Shown piece by piece: positions 1 through 7,165 of a DNA stretch of 64,000 bases. The position numbers were made by a program, and so were the translations under genes. The DNA comes from an uncultured Granulosicoccaceae bacterium (GTDB lineage: Bacteria; Pseudomonadota; Gammaproteobacteria; Granulosicoccales; Granulosicoccaceae): contig CALGNZ010000124.1 of NCBI GenBank assembly GCA_937957915.1, positions 1-64,000 of the forward strand. Direction: 5' to 3'. Under the pieces are notes generated by a model that made no database searches, was not told where the DNA came from, and saw nothing but the letters and a program-made list of their open reading frames with translations. Position 1 is the stretch's first letter. Every line of letters starts with the position of its first letter.

Positions 1-80
1 ACTTTCTGAGTTCGTCCAGCCAATTGCTCAGTGTGCATACCGAGCTTGTGCGACTCATGCTCCTGGTTTAACTCTGCCAT
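1..80 (-). CDS. 5' end of next methylamine-operon gene (partial, probably mgsB)
   Basis: An open frame starts at an ATG at 80-78, overlaps the 3' end of mgsA by 13 bp and runs without a stop off the left edge (26 codons, beginning MAELNQEHESHKLG). A strong ribosome-binding sequence, GGGGAGG, lies 7 nt upstream of this ATG inside mgsA, and the overlap implies translational coupling. In known N-methylglutamate synthase operons the amidotransferase subunit is followed by the second synthase subunit, so mgsB is the expected identity. Too little protein is visible to recognise the family, so the product name rests on context only. Confidence 0.45.
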   Translation of the reverse strand, partial: MAELNQEHESHKLGMHTEQLAGRTQK

Positions 81-1003
81 ACCCGAACCTCCCCTTCGTA
101 AGGATCAAATGTATCAATTTCATTTGGAAAAATACTGCGTATCGCCACTTCCTCTGAAGCCAGCGCGATAAGCTCGTCACTTTCATACAAAACCATTGGC
201 TTGGCGGCCATCACATCTTTGGCCATACCCAGTGAATCAGCGGTTGCTACCAGATAGGTGAACACGCCATCCAGCTCATCGACCGATCGACTCATGGCAC
301 TGTGCAGGTCGTCGCCTTCGTCTATTCGGTGGGCGATATAAACGGCGATTAATTCAGAGTCACAGTCGGACATAAAGCGATGTCCACGGCGCTCAAGACC
401 GCGGCGGTTAGTCCAGTAGTTGGTTAACTGACCGTTGTGAACCACAGACACATCGTTAAACGGATACGCCCAGTAAGGGTGTGCTGATCGAATGTCGACA
501 TCAGATTCAGTGGCCATGCGTGTATGACCAATCGCATGCGTTCCACCAAAGCCTGCAAGTTTGTATTGCTCGGATACAACCGTCGCATCACCAAGATCCT
601 TGATGAGTTCGAGCGCATGGCCGATAGACAGGATTTCTACACCCTCGATGTCTTCGATAAAATCTATTACGCGTTTTAAATCACCATCGAACCCGAAGGT
701 ATAGCGATGTGCGTACTCGGTGACCTGCTCTTCGGCTTTAACGGTGACACCCAGGTCTTTCAAACGACCGTCAACGGTGTTCTTGCGATCAATGATGGTG
801 TCGTGAATATCGAAGCCTGATGCCAGGTCTTCCTGCTCTGCTACCTTAAACCGCATGATAAGGTCGGAGCCGCCCTCGTCTCCGTAGAGGGCAAAGCCTG
901 TCGAGTCTGGCCCCCGATGTTTTAGTGCCTGTAACATCGAAGTCATTTGCGACCCGATGTTGGCACTAGAGCCGCGGTGTATTAATCCGGCGATGCCACA
1001 CAT
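68..1003 (-). CDS. mgsA: N-methylglutamate synthase amidotransferase subunit (MgsA/GlxB-like)
   Basis: This is a class II (Ntn) glutamine amidotransferase of 311 aa. The start is set at the ATG giving MCGIAGLIHRG, because removal of Met exposes the catalytic Cys1 and a GGAGGG sequence lies 7 nt upstream; an in-frame ATG 15 nt earlier would bury the Cys. RHRGPDS-type (KHRGPDSTG) and GHTRMAT segments and the NGQLTNY motif are characteristic of this glutaminase fold. In the N-methylglutamate pathway this subunit supplies ammonia or handles the amide side of gamma-glutamylmethylamide. It lies 97 bp downstream of gmaS and overlaps the next gene, so the three form an operon. The homologous glxB of rhizobia would look the same; the TMAO genes nearby favour mgsA. 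Confidence 0.75.
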   Translation of the reverse strand: MCGIAGLIHRGSSANIGSQMTSMLQALKHRGPDSTGFALYGDEGGSDLIMRFKVAEQEDLASGFDIHDTIIDRKNTVDGRLKDLGVTVKAEEQVTEYAHRYTFGFDGDLKRVIDFIEDIEGVEILSIGHALELIKDLGDATVVSEQYKLAGFGGTHAIGHTRMATESDVDIRSAHPYWAYPFNDVSVVHNGQLTNYWTNRRGLERRGHRFMSDCDSELIAVYIAHRIDEGDDLHSAMSRSVDELDGVFTYLVATADSLGMAKDVMAAKPMVLYESDELIALASEEVAIRSIFPNEIDTFDPYEGEVRVWQS

Positions 1004-1026
1004 GGCACTACCCTCCATTTCATTGC

Positions 1027-1070
1027 AAAAAAAAGCTTGTGAGTGCGGGTGCCGCGCAAAGGCGGCACTC
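1027..1070 (-). terminator. Intercistronic hairpin between gmaS and mgsA (attenuator-like)
   Basis: On the minus strand GTGCCGC and GCGGCAC (1062-1068 and 1049-1055) pair around a 6-nt loop. An alternative outer pairing of GAGTGC with GCACTC (1065-1070, 1041-1046) is also possible. A run of eight T (1034-1027) follows 6 nt after the outer stem. This could reduce read-through from gmaS into mgsA. The stem to T-run spacing is long for a classical terminator, so the call is tentative. Confidence 0.4.
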
Positions 1071-1099
1071 CGCGTTACTGGATGCCTGGTGTGCCAGCG

Positions 1100-2575
1100 C
1101 TAGGGCAGGCAATCCATGTATTCATCGGCATCCCAGTCGGTGACCGTTGACATGAATTTTTCCCACTCATCACGCTTGTACCAGTTAAAGACTTTGTACA
1201 TTTCGTCTGGCATAGAGGCTTTGATAACCTCGTCTGCTTCGAGGCGATCGAGTGCATCACCCAGTGACATTGGAAGTTTCTTCACTTCTTTACCCGCTTC
1301 CATTGCCTCGTAGATGTTGCGCTCTTCGGGCTCACCCGGATCCAGGTCGTTATCGATACCATCGTCGAATGCCGCGAGAATACCGGTACCCATCAGGTAG
1401 GGGTTAACCATTGAATCAACAGAGCGATATTCAAAACGCCCTGGTGCAGATACGCGCATGCCCGTCGTTCGGTTCTGATATCCCCAGTCTGCAAAGACCG
1501 GTGCCCAAAAACCCGTATCCCATAAACGACGATAGGAGTTCACGGTAGAACAACCAATTGCGGTCAGCGCATTGATGTGCTCCATGAAACCACCGATTGA
1601 CTGCAGCCCGATCTTGCCTGGTTTCTGTGGATCGTTATCGTCTGGCATAAACGTGTTTTCGCCGCCTTCAACATAAGTGAACGCCTGCGCCATACCCGGT
1701 AGTTCACTTTCGTCTTTGAACATGATCTTGTTGACGACATCTTCACCACCACGCCACAGCGATACATTATGGTGACAGCCTGATGCTGAAACGCCCATAA
1801 ACGGCTTGGTCATAAAGCAGGCTATCAGATCAAATTCTCGAGCTACCTGTGCGCAAATTTGCCGATAGGTGGAAAGCCTGTCAGCGTTTCTTAATATGTC
1901 GTCAAACTGCCAGTTGAGTTCTAACTGCCCGGGTGCGTCTTCATGGTCGCCCTGAATCATGTCTAGACCCATGGCCTGCGAATATTCGATGACACGCATG
2001 CTGACCGGTCGCAGTGATTCGAACTGATCAATGTGGTAGCAATAAGGCTTTGAGTAGCCGCCATTCGGCTTGCCATCTTCGCCCTTCTTGAGCCACATCA
2101 TTTCAGGTTCGGTGCCACAACGCAGTTGCAGCCCGTGCTTGGCCTGAAAGTCCTGATGCTGAAATTTGAGGTTGCCGCGGCAATCAGAAGTCAGGTGACC
2201 ACCGGGGTTAACTTTTTCTTCGCGGTTGCGAAAGCACACGCAAAATACGCGAGCGATTTTCTTGTCCCATGGCAGTTGTACAAAGGTATCAGGATCAGGA
2301 ATACCAACCAGCTCTGCTGACTCAGGACCGTAGCCGATGTAGTCGCCATGGCGGTCTACGAACAGATTGGCAGTGGAGCCATAGACCAGTTGAAAGCCTT
2401 TATTGGCTGTTCGCTCCCAGTGGTTGGAGGGAATGCCCTTGCCGACAATGCGTCCGGTTACAGAAATAAACTGGTAGTAGATGTAGGTGACGCCAAGCTC
2501 GTCGATCTTTTCACGAACCTGCTTTATAAGGTCTTCCCGGCCGTCTTCGTTGACGTATTTTTCTAGATCTGTCAT
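1100..2575 (-). CDS. gmaS: Gamma-glutamylmethylamide synthetase (glutamine synthetase family, GlnT/GmaS type)
   Basis: A 491-aa glutamine-synthetase-fold protein. Seen: a beta-grasp N-terminal part (YIYYQFISVTGRIVGKGIPS), the metal-site stretch GTEPEMMWL, the GDHEDAPGQLELNW segment (equivalent of the second catalytic EapGQ..E motif), SASGCHHNVSLW (ATP/His loop) and RVSAPGRFEYRSVD (glutamate-binding RxPG..R equivalent). Start at the ATG 2575, preceded by GGGGGAA 4 nt away, rather than the upstream in-frame Met. GmaS condenses glutamate and methylamine with ATP; type III GlnT makes glutamine. I choose GmaS because mgsA, tdm, tmm and tmoXVW are close by, but sequence alone does not exclude GlnT. 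It is divergent from the GntR regulator across a 711-bp repeat-rich region. Confidence 0.7.
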   Translation of the reverse strand: MTDLEKYVNEDGREDLIKQVREKIDELGVTYIYYQFISVTGRIVGKGIPSNHWERTANKGFQLVYGSTANLFVDRHGDYIGYGPESAELVGIPDPDTFVQLPWDKKIARVFCVCFRNREEKVNPGGHLTSDCRGNLKFQHQDFQAKHGLQLRCGTEPEMMWLKKGEDGKPNGGYSKPYCYHIDQFESLRPVSMRVIEYSQAMGLDMIQGDHEDAPGQLELNWQFDDILRNADRLSTYRQICAQVAREFDLIACFMTKPFMGVSASGCHHNVSLWRGGEDVVNKIMFKDESELPGMAQAFTYVEGGENTFMPDDNDPQKPGKIGLQSIGGFMEHINALTAIGCSTVNSYRRLWDTGFWAPVFADWGYQNRTTGMRVSAPGRFEYRSVDSMVNPYLMGTGILAAFDDGIDNDLDPGEPEERNIYEAMEAGKEVKKLPMSLGDALDRLEADEVIKASMPDEMYKVFNWYKRDEWEKFMSTVTDWDADEYMDCLP

Positions 2576-2870
2576 CTGATTCCCCCTGTTCGTTGTTAGT
2601 CGCAACTACAGACCCCGCATCAATTACCGCTATTTGGCAGCCTGCAGCCTATTCGGAAACAGTGCGTACGGTTGAGTAGTCTGGATGCTTTGATGCAAAC
2701 CAAAAACCCAATTATGTACCTTTTCCAACCAATACTATAACTCTCTTCTTTCAACAGTTTCCAGCCTAATTGGTAAAAAAGGGCGCAATTTGTAATATTA
2801 CCGCTGAAGTTGGAATTGTAAGTTGAAAACAACTGAATAACACGGTAGGTTCTAGATCTGCTAACACATA

Positions 2871-2901
2871 ACCAATTAAGTACCAATTTGTACCAATTGG
2901 T
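2871..2901. promoter_or_regulatory. Three helically phased ACCAAT direct repeats (candidate operator)
   Basis: ACCAAT begins at 2871, 2882 and 2892; the last two are part of TACCAAT, and the third forms the palindrome ACCAATTGGT (2892-2901). The 11- and 10-bp spacing places every copy on the same face of the helix. The same TACCAAT pair with 11-bp spacing recurs upstream of tmoX (15391-15407), so the motif links gmaS and the TMAO transporter. Confidence 0.55.
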
Positions 2902-2998
2902 TGTTTTTAGCTGTTAGCTAACGCGGTAGAGTGTCAGCGGAGTGTTTCGACGCGAATTGCCCGGCGCTGAATAACGCCGACCGCTGGAGTCTGAAATC

Positions 2999-3046
2999 GC
3001 AACTGCGCAGAAGTGCAACTACGCAGAAGTGCAACTGCGCAGATGT
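2999..3046. repeat. 16-bp tandem repeat, three copies
   Basis: GCAACTGCGCAGAAGT, GCAACTACGCAGAAGT and GCAACTGCGCAGATGT follow each other without a gap; each differs from the first at one base. It lies in the gmaS-gntR intergenic region. A shorter duplication, CAGCCAGGAA at 3081-3090 repeated 13 bp on, follows shortly after. Confidence 0.9.
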
Positions 3047-3286
3047 GATTGCGTCTGTGTAGCGCAGAGAGCTGTGGCGGCAGCCAGGAACAGCAGCCAG
3101 GAACTCATGGTTGATCGTAGTATCGATCGACTGCTTTTGCCGTACAGCAACTGATAATCCACCGGACACACCAGCCCGGACAGGACAGATTAAAGTGGGA
3201 GGATGCCTTGATGACACACCCGGTTCCAATCAGAACCGTATTGCAGCTCCACATCTGCATCACATTCGTACTGCAATTGGTGCCCT

Positions 3287-4006
3287 ATGAGTGACGTGAC
3301 GACCGGCTCTGGCAACAGCGCAGGTAACAGCTACAGCGGCGATGCAGGAACTGTATCGGCTGAATTGCGCCGCAAGATTCTGGCAGGCGAGTACCGCCAT
3401 GACGAAAGGCTACCGGCTGAGCGGTCTCTGGCGCAACAATTCGGCTGCTCTCGTGGCACTGTGCGTTCAGCCATGGATAAACTCGAAGAACTCAGACTGA
3501 TTGAGCGACGCGTAGGCAGCGGCACATTTGTTAATCACCATGCCACCGCTGACGAAACCGAAATAGCCAACATCACCAGCCCGCTTGAATTAATAGATGT
3601 GCGCATGGGCCTGGAACCTCAAATAGCGCGCCTTGCTGTCATCAACGCAACGGCGGTCAACCTGCGCAAACTTGAAAGCGTGTTACTGGAACTGGAAAAG
3701 CTCACGAGCAACTGCACGCCCGAATCATTTACCGTGGCCGACCAAAGCTATCACCTCGCACTTGCAGAGTGCACTGGCAATGCCCTGATGATCTGGCTGT
3801 GTCAGCATATTCACGATGTACGCTCGCATCGACAGTGGAGCTCCATGAAAGACAAAATACTAAAGGCGGCACAAATCGAAATCTATAACACGCAACACCG
3901 ACTAATCTACGAAGCCATTTTCAGCCGCGACATCGATGAAGCCGCACGCATAACGATCGAACATCTCGACACAGCCCGCAACGATTTGATTGGAGCATCA
4001 CGGTGA
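3287..4006 (+). CDS. FadR-subfamily GntR transcriptional regulator
   Basis: A 239-aa regulator. The winged helix lies at about residues 22-80 (SAELRRKILAGEYRHDERLP, AERSLAQQFGCSRGTVRSAM, then the LIERRVGSGTFV wing), followed by an all-helical FCD ligand domain (about 95-230) with the Asp and His metal-type positions of that family (DQSYHLAL, TQHRLIYEAI). Its stop overlaps the tdm start in GTGA, so it is co-transcribed with and translationally coupled to tdm. Divergence from gmaS and the nearby TACCAAT repeats suggest it controls the methylated-amine genes. The effector, possibly TMAO or a pathway amine, is inference. Confidence 0.85.
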   Translation: MSDVTTGSGNSAGNSYSGDAGTVSAELRRKILAGEYRHDERLPAERSLAQQFGCSRGTVRSAMDKLEELRLIERRVGSGTFVNHHATADETEIANITSPLELIDVRMGLEPQIARLAVINATAVNLRKLESVLLELEKLTSNCTPESFTVADQSYHLALAECTGNALMIWLCQHIHDVRSHRQWSSMKDKILKAAQIEIYNTQHRLIYEAIFSRDIDEAARITIEHLDTARNDLIGASR

Positions 4007-6405
4007 ATGTGTTAGACCCCGCGATCAGAAGCCCGCTGGGCCAGCAATACCTTGCCGACACCTTTCTGGCATCGGGCGTATCCGGCATTATGAGACCGGG
4101 TATCAACAGCCTTCCCAATGGACTTGAGCGCTACCCGCTGCTTGCGGGCGGAATGATTGTGGTAGATCTGAAGCCCGGTGACGAACTCAAAGTCATTGAC
4201 CCGGAGGGCTTACAAGCCTGCGAAGTTGCAGTATTCGACAGCACCGGCGCTTGTAAGCCTGCGGCATTGAATAGCAATTGCCGTGAGAAAAAAAACAACA
4301 GCATTGCACAGTCACTCACCGCGCCAACCGAGAACATCAGGTCAATCAATGCAGCGCTAAAAAAGCGCAACATCGATACCGGCAACATTACCGCCCTCGC
4401 CTTCCTTGAGGGACAAACACAGCCTGGTCACAGCACGTCTGCGGTATGCGAGGCAGAGTTAACCTGTGTTGTTGCTGCACCATCAATTGACATGCCTGTT
4501 GATGAGCAAGTGCCGCCCACTGACCTGCTGGTGTACATCACCCGCGCTAATCCGGAACAGAACCCGGAACCGGTGCTACCCGAACCACTGGCAGACATGA
4601 CACTGGACTTGCGAGTGGAACGCTGCACCTCGCGTGCGTTTACCGTTAAAGCCGGTGACTACATACAGATCATCGATGTCGAAGGTCGCGAGTGCAGTGA
4701 CTTTCAATGCTTTGATATGGAAAAACTCGATCAGGGCATTGAACGCTGTCTCGATGCGACCACCACCCGAACACTGATGGCAAACGCCTACCCTCAACCC
4801 GGCTTGCATGCGAAATTCTACGACCAGGATATGAGTGCCATGGTCGAGGTTATACGCGACACCTGCGGCAGACACGATACCTTTGGCTTAGCCTGCACCG
4901 CAAAGTTCTATGACGATGCCGGCTACCCGGGACACGTTAACTGCAGCGACAACTTTAACTATGCATTAAGCCAGCACAATATCGCACCCCGGGCCGGCTG
5001 GATGGCCATGAACTTTTTCTTCAATACCGGCTACGACGACCACAATCAGCTTTTTTCAGATGAGCCATGGTCACGCCCTGGTGATTATGTGCTTATGCGG
5101 GCACTGAAAGACCTGGTCTGCGTGTCGTCTGCGTGCCCTGATGATATTGATCCGGCCAATGGCTGGAATCCAACTGATATACATGTCCGGGTTTACCCCG
5201 CCAAAAACGAATTCTCTACCGCGGTGGCCTACAGAATGACTCCTGACGCTGAACCCCAACTCACCAAAGAAACCGGCTTTCACAGCAGAACATCAACGCT
5301 TACGGGTAACTTCATTGAGTACAATGGCTACTGGCTGGCCAACCGCTTTAACAACCACGGCCCCATTGACGAGTACTGGGCATGCCGCGAAGGCGTTATT
5401 GTCACTGACCTGTCACCGTTGCGTAAGTATGAAATCCTTGGGCCCGATGCGGAAGAACTGCTGCAAACCTGTGTGACCAGAGATGTCAGACGATTATCAC
5501 CGGGCCAGGTCGTGTACACCGCCATGTGCTATGAAAACGGTGGGATGGTCGACGACGGTACCGTGTTTCGCATGTGCGAAACAAATTTCCGCTGGATAGG
5601 CGGCTCTGACTACAGCGGCGTGTGGTTGCGGCAACAGGCACAACTTCGCAATCTCAACTGCTGGGTGAAATCATCCACCGACCAACTGCACAACCTACAG
5701 GTTCAGGGACCAAAAAGCCGCGATGTGCTAAAAGAAATCGTCTGGACACGGCCTGATCAAACCCCTCTTGAAGACCTTGCGTGGTTCAGATTTTCAGTCG
5801 CTCGTCTCGGTCATGAGCACGGCACACCTATCCTTGTCTCGCGCACAGGATACACCGGTGAACTCGGCTACGAAGTCTGGTGTCACCCGAAAGACTGCGC
5901 TGAAGTGTGGGATGCTGTGATGGCTGCAGGCAAGCCACATAACATTACCCCGCTGGGTCTTGAGGCCCTCGACATGCTTCGTATTGAAGCCGGGCTTATT
6001 TTTGCAAACTACGAATTCAGTGATGAAACCGACCCGTATGAAGCAGGTATCTCGTTCACTGTGCCACTGAAAAGTAAAACCGATGATTTTATCGGACGTG
6101 AAGCCCTGCAAAAGCGTAAAGACAATCCGCAGAAAAAACTGGTTGGCCTTGAGCTACAGGGAGATGAACCTGCCGCTCACGGTGACTGCGTGCATATTGG
6201 CAGACAACAGATTGGTGTTGTAACCAGTGGTACCCGATCACCCAAGCTATCCAAAAACATTGCCCTTTGCCGGGTAACCGTTGAACACGCAGAACCAGGT
6301 ACGCAGGTAGAAGTGGGCAAGCTCGATGGCCATCAAAAACGCTTGCCTGCAACTGTCGTTAGCTATCCTTTTTATGATCCGGATAAGTCGCGCGTCAGAA
6401 TGTGA
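4003..6405 (+). CDS. tdm: Trimethylamine N-oxide demethylase (DUF1989-GcvT fusion)
   Basis: An 800-aa protein with a GTG start overlapping the regulator stop by 4 bp (GGAG 7 nt upstream). Residues about 200-400 are a DUF1989 (urea-carboxylase-associated) domain with the likely metal-site cysteines (GRECSDFQC, about 228-236; DTCGRHDTFGLAC, 287-298; HVNC, 311-314). Residues about 435-800 are a GcvT/aminomethyltransferase domain with the tetrahydrofolate-site GGMVDDGTV loop. Residues about 45-90 look like a second, degenerate copy of the DUF1989 beta unit (LKPGDELKVIDPEGLQACEV against VKAGDYIQIIDVEGRECSDF). This architecture and length match characterised Tdm, which splits TMAO to dimethylamine and formaldehyde without an external electron donor, the folate domain capturing the formaldehyde. 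Cytoplasmic, no signal peptide. Confidence 0.87.
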   Translation: MNVLDPAIRSPLGQQYLADTFLASGVSGIMRPGINSLPNGLERYPLLAGGMIVVDLKPGDELKVIDPEGLQACEVAVFDSTGACKPAALNSNCREKKNNSIAQSLTAPTENIRSINAALKKRNIDTGNITALAFLEGQTQPGHSTSAVCEAELTCVVAAPSIDMPVDEQVPPTDLLVYITRANPEQNPEPVLPEPLADMTLDLRVERCTSRAFTVKAGDYIQIIDVEGRECSDFQCFDMEKLDQGIERCLDATTTRTLMANAYPQPGLHAKFYDQDMSAMVEVIRDTCGRHDTFGLACTAKFYDDAGYPGHVNCSDNFNYALSQHNIAPRAGWMAMNFFFNTGYDDHNQLFSDEPWSRPGDYVLMRALKDLVCVSSACPDDIDPANGWNPTDIHVRVYPAKNEFSTAVAYRMTPDAEPQLTKETGFHSRTSTLTGNFIEYNGYWLANRFNNHGPIDEYWACREGVIVTDLSPLRKYEILGPDAEELLQTCVTRDVRRLSPGQVVYTAMCYENGGMVDDGTVFRMCETNFRWIGGSDYSGVWLRQQAQLRNLNCWVKSSTDQLHNLQVQGPKSRDVLKEIVWTRPDQTPLEDLAWFRFSVARLGHEHGTPILVSRTGYTGELGYEVWCHPKDCAEVWDAVMAAGKPHNITPLGLEALDMLRIEAGLIFANYEFSDETDPYEAGISFTVPLKSKTDDFIGREALQKRKDNPQKKLVGLELQGDEPAAHGDCVHIGRQQIGVVTSGTRSPKLSKNIALCRVTVEHAEPGTQVEVGKLDGHQKRLPATVVSYPFYDPDKSRVRM

Positions 6406-6840
6406 CTGGTGCCAATTGCGCTTTCCGGATTCGATAATGCAAAGCTTTACCCGGAATGACGCAATGGCGGCGGGAGCGCGTCACCGGCTGCGGGGTTGTT
6501 GGATCTACGAGTCCAACACCCACCTGTAGCAGCCCTGCTTGCTTCTGTTGCAGCAACAGCAATTGACTGATCTTCTATAATCCCCTGGTTTTGGGTGCAC
6601 GCTGACCAGTGCCCACAAACAAGCGCACTGCCGAGCCTGCCCCTGCCGACTGCCAGCGCACACATTGAACACCACCAGCTGTGGTTATTCAGAACCGGCC
6701 ACAGTGCTGGCGCGTGCGGCTGTCGACTACGCATTCCTCCAGCCTCTCATGTGCGCTGCACCTACCCGTATGTACCCAACATCCATCACACTTTCAGGCA
6801 AGCTGCTTAAAAACTGTTGCTTTTCTTTTTAAATCAAATT

Positions 6841-6857
6841 ACTTTATATTACAAAGT
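6841..6857. repeat. Inverted repeat, copy 1 of ACTTTR-N5-CAAAGY
   Basis: ACTTTATATTACAAAGT: half-sites ACTTTA and CAAAGT around a 5-bp spacer. Identical architecture to copies at 7004 and 7103. Confidence 0.7.
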
Positions 6858-6895
6858 ATAGTTGTATTAACACGGCTGTACCAAGCACAGTTTGC

Positions 6896-6937
6896 TTTAA
6901 GAACAGCGAGTTTTAAGAACAGTTGGTTTAAGAGCAG
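6896..6937. repeat. TTTAAGARCAG direct repeats, three copies
   Basis: TTTAAGAACAG at 6896 and 6912 and TTTAAGAGCAG at 6927, spaced 16 and 15 bp. They lie between the first and second inverted repeats upstream of the sortase target gene. Confidence 0.75.
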
Positions 6938-7003
6938 TTTTGATAAGCATGGCCGTGCGAGGTTTAGTGTTGCAGGCAAGGTAAGCCATTTTTTTAATCT
7001 TAC

Positions 7004-7020
7004 ACTTTGCATCACAAAGT
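7004..7020. repeat. Inverted repeat, copy 2 of ACTTTR-N5-CAAAGY
   Basis: ACTTTGCATCACAAAGT: perfect half-sites ACTTTG and CAAAGT, 5-bp spacer. Followed by AAAT as in copy 1 (A/T-rich flank). Confidence 0.75.
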
Positions 7021-7102
7021 AAATTAAACACAACCAGATACCATTATCTTGTGGCGGGTTAAAGAACAGAATTTATCCACCACCGACACACCACGCCAAT
7101 TA

Positions 7103-7119
7103 ACTTTGCTATGCAAAGC
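7103..7119. repeat. Inverted repeat, copy 3 of ACTTTR-N5-CAAAGY
   Basis: ACTTTGCTATGCAAAGC: half-sites ACTTTG and CAAAGC, 5-bp spacer. It is 46 bp ahead of the start codon, where a repressor or promoter element would be expected. Confidence 0.7.
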
Positions 7120-7165
7120 TAATTGCACCCCTTAAATACTGATCGTAAAAAGACGGAGCAATCAA

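Larger units (their letters stand above)
2576..3286. promoter_or_regulatory. gmaS-gntR divergent control region
   Basis: A 711-bp region between divergent gmaS and gntR with no convincing gene; small open frames in it show no coding character. It contains ACCAAT at 2871, 2882 and 2892 (10-11 bp apart), a further ACCAAT at 2729, ATTGGT at 2769 and ATTGGT at 3276, six bases before the gntR start codon. It also contains a 16-bp triple tandem repeat (2999-3046). I infer operators for the FadR-type GntR protein encoded next door, including autoregulation. Confidence 0.55.
6406..7165. promoter_or_regulatory. Long upstream region of the sortase pair, with repeated palindromes
   Basis: A 760-bp gap with no supported gene. 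The 3' half is AT-rich and holds three copies of ACTTTR-N5-CAAAGY (6841-6857, 7004-7020, 7103-7119) and three TTTAAGARCAG direct repeats (6896-6937). The last palindrome ends 46 bp before the TTG start of the target gene. Nothing recognisable is seen in 6406-6800. Confidence 0.5.

Noticed and set aside
2620-3229. Open frames on the minus strand in the gmaS-gntR gap (88 and 103 codons)
   Set aside because: They run through the repeat arrays and operator-like sites, have no ribosome-binding sequence and no recognisable domain.
6447-7033. Several open frames of 60-110 codons upstream of the sortase target
   Set aside because: Low-complexity or Arg/Ser/His-rich translations on both strands across a repeat-bearing promoter region; no coding character.
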